A DNA stretch of 64,000 bases from Phoronis australis. Its lineage: Eukaryota > Phoronida > Phoronidae. Position numbers and translations under genes: made by a program. Location of the stretch: positions 4,229 to 68,228 of the forward strand of contig NMRA01000370.1 in assembly GCA_002633005.1 (NCBI GenBank), read 5' to 3'. The notes below the pieces were generated by a model. The model was given only the letters and a program-made list of their open reading frames with translations. It was not told where the DNA came from and did not search any database. Shown piece after piece: positions 48,001-60,000 of this stretch (the stretch's first letter is position 1; every line of letters starts with the position of its first letter).

Positions 48001-51000
48001 ACTATTAGAAGAAATTTCTACTGTAATCTCATCATGAAATACTTGTAAGACTGTTGAGTGTGCAAGTACTGACTCCTGTGTTACGCAAGTTGCAGTAGTG
48101 AAGACGTTTGGAATGAATACTAGTTGACGCAAGTCTGGAATAATCTTATTGATGTGTTGGGTCCATGCACTGCAAAGTTATGTAGTGTGATTGTACAGCA
48201 ATTAATATTTGTCCTGGGTCGGTTACAATAGTGAATAAGCTTGAGCCCACTCGCCCACAGCCTACGCGTGTACACTTGCAAAGGTTCATTCATGAGGGAA
48301 CAATTCATTGTAAGGCGGTGCCCTCTCACATTCTCTACAGTCTCGCTAACCTGATGTGTTTAGGCATTTGTCGCCATTTTTGTTTGTGTTCAACTAAGTT
48401 ATTAAGGCGTGGTGAGCGAAAACTACAACTCTAGTTTTCGGTCAGAAACTATGAATAATTATGTCTAATCTGTTTTATTTTTTTACAATCACCATTTTGA
48501 CATTTTCTTTTACTTGACATTAGAATCAACAATCTTGCAAGGTGTGCATAATGTTGGTGCATTTGACCCTGTGGATAATTGAATTTGACCTTCACTCAGA
48601 CTGATAGATAGAACTAAATTTCACTGCGCAGCACCTTAAAGAGGTATCTGCATGCTCCTAACTATGCTAATGTATATAGCAGGAACTAAACGACAATGCT
48701 ATTCGAACATCATCTACACTAAACTAAGTGTAGTTGTATTCATTGACAACTTGTAAATTTAATGTAAAAACAAAAAATTCATTCTGCAAATATGTGACCT
48801 TTGCACTGACGTACCTTGGGGGCTCACATAACCCGCATCATGCAGTCATATTTACCAACACCACGTCACGATACTTACTGGACACAGTTGAATGACTTAC
48901 AGCGTATCATTTTTGACACAAAACTCGCTCTTTAAAATATTTGGCAATTTTCAACCTACTTCATATTCATCTTCGCTATATTTTGTGTTTCTAACTAATT
49001 TGACCAAGCAATCATGCAGATATGGGTTCTTGACATTTTGGGTCCCCATTTGGTGTCCGTTATGTCATTTTAGGGTACAAGAGATGGTTCATTCCCCTTT
49101 AAACTATCATTTGTGGATACAACCTGCATAGGTGGACCCCGGAGAGTTGGTACACCTCTGTTTACTTAGGGGTACCGTAACCAGTCTCAAACATAGCCGC
49201 AGCTTGTCTGCTTTTATTTACACATAGTCACATTTTACTCGGAAATACCTGTATTTTTGTAGGTGTACTCATTCTTGTAGATGAAAAGCAAAAGTTTACT
49301 AGATGAGAATTCAATAATAAACTGTTCTGTGTCTTTCATTTTGTGTCAACCGCACATGTCGTCATGGTTTTGCAGAGCAGAGTCACTGTCTAACATCCTG
49401 AACTCTCGCGGCCTCCCGTCCACCTGCATTGCGGGGAGTCTAGACCAGAAGCAGCGACTGGAAGCCATGAGCAAGTTACGCAACTTTGAGTGCAGAGTGC
49501 TCATCTCAACTGATCTCGTAAGTGGGCCGTTGGAGCTATGCCAAACTCACCAACCAATCATTTCAATGACTCATATTGCTGAATTGGGCTAGTCAGCTTC
49601 CGAGCATAATTGCAAAACATTAGCCTTGCTTTTGCGTGGTCTTCGGAGACCTTGCTTTTCTTGCAAGAAAATTGTTCTACAAAATGCTCTCGGGTATGAC
49701 TTGTGTTCTCCTGCTGGGCATCCGTTATCAATACTGTGTATGCGTTGAATGCTCTATGTCATTTGGTTGTTTAAGCAAAATTATGTTCACATGTAGATAG
49801 AAATTTCACCGAAAGGTCATTTTATGCAACGAAGTCTCGGAAAACCATTGTTTTTTCATATTTTGTGGTAGAACATTGGTTTTATAGCACTGCAAGTTAA
49901 GTGTCATTTGGTCCATGGTTTTATGGTGTGTAATTAGGCTTTCACCAATTGCCTTAGTGGGAAGATACACCGCAGCTAAGTTGATTTATTCCAATTTGAT
50001 ATTACCAATTTCGTTGTGACCTAATGAGCATCGCACGAGTCATTAATTAAGGTTATAACCACATCAGATGCTTTTGTCCAACAATGTTCTGCGTCTCAAC
50101 AGGTCGTAACTTGATTACCTTCTAGTGTGTGTAGGAACATTTTTCGCTACTAATTCTCCCAACTTTCTGTCCCACTATTAGCTTGTATCAAGTTTAGGCT
50201 AGTTTTTATAACTATATTAATCTGGCTTAAGTAATTCACTTACTCACTGCATGGTGGCGCCACTCTATACTCATGTGTCAACAAGTGATGGGTTGCCAGT
50301 GTTTCCCACCATTCTGTGTATTTTAACACTTATTAAAGTAGACGTGAATTGCCTGTTTCTTCAGACGTCCCGAGGTATTGACGTGGACAAAATCAACCTA
50401 GTCATCAACCTGGACTTGCCTAAAGACCACGAAACTTATCTCCACCGAATTGGTCGTGCTGGGAGATTCGGTAAGACAGATATGATGTTGAATTGCGGAT
50501 AACAGTGTACTGAATAAATTATTTGTTAATGCCAGTTGTCTTGTATAACAAGATGACTGTCATTATTCTTAACTGTGTACCATCTTCATGTCCTTGTTTG
50601 TTACTTGCCTTCCCGCCTGCTTTTAATGGTAGCATTCTGTACACTGTGTGAGTTGAGCATTTTTCAATGTGTTGATAATCTTGTATCTTGATTGGTGGAT
50701 TGTTGCGAACGTGGATTTGATCCTGCGTCACTGCATTGCAAGGACGTTCGGCGGAGTTTTTCCGTATAGACATATTTTTAGGTTTTTGACAAAAATCATC
50801 TCTGGTTGGTCATATTTGTGCTTCACAAGTTGGCAGTAGATTAGCCCCATACATTTTGGAACTCTGTGAAAATTGCCCAAAGTTTCTTTTAATTTTTTAT
50901 TTAGTGCATCTGATCCTCTCATTTTCTTGTGTTCAAAATGGAATGGATTAATTTGACCTGTGAATAACTCGCTGATTGCAAATATTTAGTCGTACCCAAT

Positions 51001-54000
51001 GTAGTTTTATTCAAATTCGCTCTTTTCTGTCAAACATTTTATATTTCTCAGGCTTGCTCACGGCAGTGAAAATCACATCATTGCAGAATCGGTCATACAT
51101 CAATTAGCCGCTGTTTCACATTTAATTAGAATGGCATGTCAGTTTTGTGTCGGTATGTTGCCAAGTGTTTGACTATTGAATTTGGTTGTAAGGTAGACTT
51201 TGCTTAATATGCTCAATATTTTGAGTTGTACACATATGACTGCTGTAACGCTCAAGCCCAGGCTTTTTAGTTTTGGCGGCTATTGATGTCACTGCCATCA
51301 CGTAACCAAGAGTTAGCATCCAGAATCCCAGATGAAGTTTGGCAAATAGGTGATGGATGGTAAAATGTTCATTGAGCAAACATGAAGTTGGTGATCGTTA
51401 TACCTTCCTTTTACCCTGAAATTTTTGGAGATGTGAGCAATGCTGCCAATTTATTTTCATTCAGAAATGGCCATCGTATTCGTTTGTCTTAACACTCATG
51501 TTTGTCTGATCACCCATTCTTCGAATTACATTTTCATTTTGGAACAAATGTGTTTCTGTGCTCGGTTATATCCCGAGCTTTGAGTCGCTTATTCCAACTC
51601 CCTATTGCATTAAGGTAAAATCTCAACATTTTCACACAAAAGTAATCTCCAAAAATGTCCGTTTTCGTTTTTTCGTGACCTCTGTCATTGTTGTGAATGG
51701 CACGTAATTTCTGATTGCAGCTGTGGCATAACACTTAAAAATGAAAAGGCATTTATTTGGTGCTACTCGTAGCTTCTGAGAAAAATAATTTCAATTTTCA
51801 TCTCTTGTCTGCTGTTTTATGTTATAAATTGGTGTCGTTTTACTGTACATCGAAATGGATGTTGTTTGTTTACCTTGTCCGATTTTTTCGTGACCTTTGA
51901 ACCATTTTTGTTGGCAGGAAGCTACGGCGTGGCCGTAACCTATGTTTGTCGTGGTAACGAAGAATTGGCACTTAGAACCATGGAGAAGGCGTGTAATACA
52001 CACATTGACGCATTGCCAGGTAAGAAATGAAGTGTTTGTGTGGCGCATTAGTGAGTGTAGTGGGCTCACAAATGAAAAGTCGCGAGTTCTGTTCTGGGAT
52101 ATCCGCATCGTATGCATACCGTATTGCAAGAGAGTTATTATATAAAACTTTTCAACTTATTTGAGAATTGATTGCTGCATTTCATTGGCTACTGTCAAAT
52201 TCTTCCACCTTCTGCGTCACCTTGTTGTATGTGTTCTTCTCGAGGTAAATGGATGGAAACTGTGAATTGTGAATGGGAGTCAGGTATTACTTTTCACTAC
52301 TTGCATCAAGATCAACACAGGTCGCCTAGTATTTCATAAGGTTGAAAAAATTCGGCAATGAATCCAGAAGAGATTTCGCAAGTGGTTATCTTGATCAATG
52401 TCGTCCTGTATGCCATTCGTCAAATTTAAAATAAGAGCAACGTTTGTTATTACGTTGCCAACACAGTTGACAAGGACAATTCATATGTTTATTTGTATTA
52501 AAGGCCTCTGGTGGTCCAAAATACAATAAACAAAAATTAAACAGGCACATTTGCACATGTAGTCAACCCATTTAAGAGTTGTTCTCTTCTTTTAAGGGCA
52601 GAATACAGATGTTTAGTAACAGAATGATATAATTATGTGGATTAGGTAGCAAGCATATACAGGATTCTTGAGTTGGACAACCTATACATGGAAAACATGT
52701 TGGTAACTCATTTTAAAATATCTAAGCATTGTCGCAACTACTATTAATAACTTTTACGGAAGGAGGGATTTTAGCTGCTTTAAACCAAGAAACCTACAAG
52801 TGAAATACCAGGCACCGTGAAAAATTAATTATTGTGCTCAAGGTTGGAGCTTGTCCCATATTCTAGAAATAGGCAATGTTAGTCGTCCCAAACTCAAGAA
52901 TCACAGGAAAGAATGCAAAATTAACCACTCTGTACATTTAAAACATATTGTCCGTAATTTAAGAAATATGGTGAATGACAAAATTGCCTTTGACCCAAAT
53001 TACTGAATGAAAAATATTCAATTTTTGCAGGGGTCTCCGCATCCCAAATTACAGAGACTGTCCCAAAGTGGTGAATTTGTACCATGCTTAAACTTTACTA
53101 TTTTAGGCTAGATTTCAAATTTTTAAAAATTGATTTGTGTATTCAGACTGATAGAAGAGAGTGAAGTAGTAGACCTCTTTACTTTGTGTTTGAAACAATG
53201 AATTTAGTTGGTTTAAATGGTAATTCTTGACTTATTTCGTACAGATATAATTGTCAAAATTTGTCATTTTGCTAGGGTTGATTGCCGTCATTTGCCCCCA
53301 CTGATGATAACATACAGTGCAGACTAAGCTAACAAGAGATTAAAATTTCTCGATAATCTTAATTCTTGTTGGGAAATAATAATAATAAACTTTATTTAAA
53401 GAGGATAAAAATACGATAAATGTAAAACACGCTTTACTGTTCCACTGTTTAATGGTCTGAATAAATAAGGACTTAGAATAAAACGATGTTCTGTGTCTGG
53501 GCAAAACCAAATTGTTTGAGGCAGAAAATCTTGTCCTAATCTGGTGGCTATTTCGAATAAGTACGAGATTATGAGATAGATAAGTCGGTACATTACCATG
53601 AAAGCACCTATGCATCATACACAGACGCCTATATATAAAATATTTGTCAATAGGGAGCCACCCCAGTCTATTAGTTATATGAGTTGACTGAGTGTCAAAA
53701 GGCACTCCTAGAACAAGTCTGGCCGCCTGCTTTTGAGCCTTCAATAAAGAGGAAACTAATTTTGCATTGCATCCTGACCACACTGTACTACAATAAACGA
53801 ACAGAGGGAATACACAAGCGCTGAAATATTGCAGACGGCCTTCTGTGGGAAGAAATGGTGATATTCACGTCTGCCATTTTGGATGCTAGTCTTGTGTTAC
53901 AATTCAAAATCTGAACACTTTCCTTGGTTACTGACTAGAGGAGGTGATGGGGTGATTTCCGCAAACATTTGTTTTCTGGTCCCTGCGGTCTGACAATGTC

Positions 54001-57000
54001 TCGCTGATGCTCTCTGGTGTTTTCCAGCCGCCATCTTTGTAACGACTTTGATATGGCCCAGGCCAAACTAGTGGCACCGATACCTGGCCCAGCCATGGCC
54101 TTACTATCAAACGTGAAAAGTTTATGTTGCAATCCACAGTTTCCAAGAAGTCCTTGTCTGCTCTGGCTGTGTCTACCAAACGTTCACCAATTCTCTCCTC
54201 AATTCCTAATATCTCGTGTGGATTTGATGATTCACTGGCTGTAATGGCGTCGATTTCCTCCTGCAGTTTCCTAAGACGTTCTGTGTGCGTTTCATTGATA
54301 GCTTTCATTCTGGAGAGACTTTTCTTTGCTTGTCCGTACTTCTCGTTGAATTCACTGCGTAGCCGTTTACCGGCCACTGCAACCTTTTTCTCCCACTCGC
54401 TGATTGACTGATCGATTTCATGGCGTATTCTAATGGCACTATTTTCTAACACGTTCTCTTTAATGTCTACTATTTTCGCTGTAGCTTCACACAATTCCAG
54501 CACAGAGTTTACTATATCTAACGAGGATCGGAGTTCAAGTTTTACATCATCTCGGGCTGTATTCAAGCTCTTATGCTTGTGGTTGGCATGGCTAATGTCT
54601 TTGCAGACTGGACATATCAGTGTCTTGCACTGCATACAATAGTCATCTTGCTGTTGGTAATGTTGTGTACAGTACAGCGGCCATTTTGGATTGATGTCTG
54701 TCTTCACAGCATCTGCAGTGTGACCTTCAAATATATCCTTGAGAGGCACTACCAGGTGATCATTGGTGAATTTTGTTAAGTTGTGGCATTTTGCACAATT
54801 GTCGCATAATAGGTCTCCGCATTGCAAACACTTGCTTTCAGCTATGACTGTTAGTGATTTACCGTGACTGCAGATGTCGCAGTTGAGATGTCTCCGTGTT
54901 TTGGTAACAGCCGATTCAAGCAGGAAATTGATGGGGTAGGTTTGCACACCGCCAATGGGCTTTTTTATGTGACAGCAACAGATAGGACATTGAAACTGAC
55001 CCCAACTTTTTAGTCCATTTCTTGATTGTCTTTTCGATTCATAAAAATGCCTAGCCATTGGACGGATTGTAGTCTTCTCGGTATGCGGAAATTTTTGGTT
55101 ATTTTGTTTCGATTTTTTTTGAACAGCAGTAAACCTAAATAGAGAAGGGCTCTTGAGAGAGTCTTTGTGTGGAAGTAGCATTGCACTTGGCCCAAATGAT
55201 AAGACTGGCTTTTTGTCTATATTTTCCAAAGTAAACTTGAAACCTTGTTGTGATGGCTCTCGAAGCAATGCTGGTGTTCCAAATGACAATCCTATTGTTG
55301 TTTTTGTTTTTGCATTTTCCTGCTTTGGAGTAGGTGCAAACATTGGTGATGTTCCGAATGACAGTCCTGTTGTTGCTGCTATTGTTTTTGTGTTTTCCTG
55401 CTTTGGACTATGTCTGGACACTGCTGGTGTTTCAAGTGATAATCCAGTTGTTGCTATTGTTTTTGCGTTTTCCTTCTTTGAAGCTGGTGCAAACTCTACT
55501 GATGTTAGAAATGTCAGTGCTGTTGGTTTTGTATTTTCCTGCTTTGGAATAGGTGCAAACATCGGTGCTGTTCTGAGTGACAATCCGGTTGTTGCAGTTG
55601 TTTTTACTTTTCCCTGCTTTGGATCAGGTGCAAGGACGGTTGGTGTTCTGGAATCGACGTCCACGGAGAAAAGCTTTGTAGCTGCTTCGATTTTCTCTGC
55701 CAGGATTTCATTGCGGCTTGGTTGAGGTGAAGAGTCTTTCACACCTGTGTTCTTGGAAGCATCGTTGATACTATTGAGCTTCCCTTCCGTCTGTGATTTG
55801 TGTGTTTGAATTGGTGTTGGTGTTCCAAATGAAAATCCTCCCACTGCTGTGTTTGTTCCTGTTGTCACATTTCCCTGGTGTTGGTTATCCAGCAAGGTGT
55901 CTGACGAATTTATCATTTTTACATTTCCCTGCTTTATACCAATTTCAAACGCTGTTGGTGTTCCGAATGACAATCCTGCTGTTGCTGTTATTTTTGTGTT
56001 TCCCTGCTTTGGAGTATGCCCAAATGCTGCTGGTCTTTCCAATGATAATCCTGTTGTTGCTGTTGTTTTTGCGTTTTCTTGCTTTGGAGCATGTCCAAAC
56101 GCTGCTGGTGTTTCAAATGATGATCTTGTTGTTTTTATGTTTTCTTGCTCTGGAGTATGTCCAAATGCTGCTGATGTTACAAATGATAATCCCGTTGTTA
56201 CTGTTGTTTTTGCTCTTTCCTGCTTTGGAGTGTTTCCAAACATTGCTGGTGTTTTAAATGATAATCCCGTTGTTACTGTTGTTTTTGGGATTTCCTGCTT
56301 TTGAGTATGTCTAAACATTGCTGATATTTCAAATGATGTTCCTATTGTTCTAGAATTTTGCTGCTTTGGTGTTCTAGAATTGACATCTGCAGAGAAATGT
56401 TTTGCTTCTGCTTCCACTTTCTCTGCCAGGATTTTATTGTGGCTTGGTGGAATTGAAGAATCTTTCTTACGTGCGTTGGAAGTATCGTTGATACTGGTTA
56501 GCTTCCCTTCCGTTTGTGGTTTGTGTGTTGGAATTGTTGCTGGTGCTCCTAATGACAATTCTGCCGCTGTTGTGTTTGTTACTGGTGATATATTTTCCTG
56601 CTTTTGGTTTTTCAGCTTATTAGAACTTACTGCTTTATTGTTCCTGTTTGAAATAGATGCAAATGATGGAGGGATTGCTCCAAATGAGGATCTTGTTGTT
56701 GCTGTTGTTGTTGCTAATGGTGTTGTTGTCATTCCTGTTAACTGTGCTTTGGTTGTTTTGTTTTTTTTCCTATTGGTTGCTAATGCAAATCCTGGCCGAG
56801 TTGTTGTTGCTGTTGCATTGTTTATTGACGTTTTGCTGTCCTCTATTGCCTGTTCTTTCAAACTTTCACTTTGTCTGGAAGCAGAGTCGGGTTGTCTGTC
56901 TACCAGTGTGGTTGATAAGCTTCCATTTGTCGAGATTTTTTCTTTAAGTTGTTCTATGTTCATAGACATACATGGCTTTCTGAACAATCTTGTTTCGTCA

Positions 57001-60000
57001 GTTTTCTGGCAGATTTTCTTGTTATCCTTGACGTTGTTTGAAGCTGGCTTACTAGATATGGCGATGAGTTCCGTCAAACAGGTAGTGCAGAACGAGTGAA
57101 GGCAGGGCAAAATTCGTGGTTCAGTGAAACGTTGGTGACAAAGTTTGCATGCCAAGATGTCATCGCCAATTTCTTCAAGCAGTGAACCAAGTTGCTTTCT
57201 TTCCATCTTGCTGGTCTGTAAAATCGTCATAAAAAGGCTGCGATCTTTTGCACTACAACACCTTTCTTAGGTTTTTGGGAAAAAAGAACTGATAAAAATG
57301 CCTTTTGAAAACATTTTTACAGGCTTTAAAAAAACTGTTCCACAGTATGCGCTTTCATGCAAGACTTATTCCTTGAGTTTTTGCATAATTAAATTTTTGA
57401 GAAAAATTTGCAGCTCACTAATGCAAAATTTGAGAAATTCTCAGCTTCAAAGTAAAGATTTTGGAAAAGAAATTTTGGTGAAAATTTCTCAAAAAAGACT
57501 TGCATGAACCGGCTCTTTGAGTTAATAACTATAGGAATCAACCTACTGTTTACAAATTGCCCGAGATTTTCAATTCACGGGGAAAATTAGTTGAAACTGT
57601 CACAAGAACTCCAGTTTCCAACAGCTTTTTCCAAGTTGATAAGAAACTCATAAACAACTATCGGTTACTTTGCAATGCGAATTCTGTTCTAAGTCTTGTG
57701 TTCTATTTGACATTAGTTAAAAACTGCATAGTTTGTTCTGGTCTCTGTTTCTTCTTTTTGAACATTGACTCGGTGGTGCAATATTTTTAGTTGCTCAATT
57801 TTTCAACAAAGAAAATCCGCTTGAGATGAGCAGCTAAAATGACATGGGATTTGTTTTAATCCTTCCAAATGCTTGGCAAATCGTGATATTTCAAACCTTG
57901 TTTACCCGTCCTTACATGCAGATTTTCAAAAAAAAGCATCACAGGTCCTCGGCTGAAATTCATGCGGGCAGGCATTTTTTATTTCTAGTCGGTGAGCGCA
58001 GGTCTCAAAATGAGTCGGGGTACAGTCATACCTCAATCAGCTATGCTATTTTTGGTCTGATCTTGAAATATTGCGCTTGTTTTTGTAGAACCAAAATTTT
58101 CAACTCCCAACAGAAGTAAAATATTTAAATATTAAGTAAATTCTTATACCGGCGTGGAAATTTATATCGCAAACATTCTATTCTGTTCCGGTTGGGGCAG
58201 AAATCTTTTCAGACTGATATTCATTAGGTCACGTGATGTGCTCACAGGTGGTGTGTTGAGTAGACTTAAATGTTCGCGATGAAGTAAAATATTGTTTACA
58301 TGGTTGAACATCCCAAAATTTGCACCCATAGGTTCTGCACTGGGAATAAACGAAGTATGGAGATCTTGGAGTTATTTCATAATTTTTGAAGTGGCCATCA
58401 ACCTACTTTCAGTCCAAGAAGCAAGCTTTTCATTTAGACTACTTACCCCTATAAATTTTTTTTCCTATTTTTATTTTAAAATACCCCTATAAAACTGGTC
58501 TCAACTTGCATGAGAATTGATTTCTAGGTTTGCAAAGATCTAATGGTACGTTATTCCTTGAGGTCATGCTCGGAGCATAAAATGACAGAGTTTGAAAAAC
58601 CAAGTCATACTGGGATTTTCCATGGATAAGCCCATGGCCGTGTATTTGGAAAATGAAAATTTTAGGTGTTTTAGCACTACCAAATAAACGCCCGGGCGTT
58701 TCTTCAGAAAAAAGACATACTTTTGCAGACACTGACATTTTGTACTTAAAGCTGTGCTTTTAAATTTTATGTTAAGAAATGCTTAGTTCGCCAACACCTT
58801 GTTCGTTTTTGTAAGTGATAAATGCTCCACAAAACTGATTTTGTGACAAAAAGTGGATGCTGAATTGGTATAAGAGGAAATTTTACAAATAAACGCCCCA
58901 CTATCTGTACACTTACACCGGAAGTTGTAAGACCGAATACATTGTTACAAGTGTTGGAAACTTTTGCTAAACATTGCTTTATGACATCTATACAGTACAA
59001 ATCACATTAATAATAGACTGACATTTTTTGTCAACACCGAAATTTGGCAGAATAGAATTTCATTTGTCGGCCGTATTGCATTCTGCATATGTGAATTACC
59101 ATAACTGTGTTTTCATAGTTAGCGTTTCATAGTTTGTGCAAAGCAGGGCCTGGGGTTTACTCTTTTTAAGCAAAATCAAACTCAAAATTGTTTTTAGAAT
59201 GTGATACTCTACTTTTGTGCGAACTCAAGATAAGTGTCTATTATTCTATGCTTGAGTATCTAATGGCTTACGTTGACAACCTGTTAATCCAAGTTTTCAC
59301 TTGATCACACCGGCTATCAGTTCAAGTCTAAACTCGACATTTTAAAATTTTGCTCAAAATCCCAAAGTCTTTACGTGATTTTGTAGCACGAATATATGGT
59401 GATCAAGTGCGGACTCATGCATGCATAAAACTGTACTTGAGCACAGGCTAATAGCCACATTTCTTGAACTTGCACAAAAGTAGAACAGAAAATGCCATGA
59501 CTAATTTTGAGTTTGATTTTGAGTACAGGGATTTGGCCCTGTGAACCCCCAGATCTCAAGTTGTGAAGGAATCAATTTGCTGCCTGCAAATTACTCTTTT
59601 ATTTCGCCCATTCAAGACTGGATTGCCATTTCCAAGAATTTTTATCTTAATTTGGGATTGTCTCAGCTTATGAAAGATTCACCAATTTACGCTAACTTAT
59701 TGAGTAGGAAGCACATTTTGTGCATGTTTGCGTACAACGCCTGTAACACTAATACTAATATTACATACCCAGTGAAATCTTACCTCTTTAAGTCATGCTG
59801 CAGAACCCATAACTGACCTGCTTTCTCATTGTGGATGGGTTGTTTATTACCTGCTGATTGGCTCCCCATGGTAGCAGTCGATCTGGATGACATTTGGAAA
59901 CAACTAATTTTCGAAATTTCCTGGGCTAATTGATGGTGTCTGTTCACTTATTACATAATTTTTCTGTTTTTTCCAGAAAATAATTATATTAGTTTATAGA

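Noticed and set aside
56380-57099. 239-codon plus-strand frame (and others at 55153-56304)
   Set aside because: These are antisense shadows of the TRIM-like gene. Their hydrophobic V/F/L runs are the complement of Thr/Lys/Gln codons, and there is no domain character.
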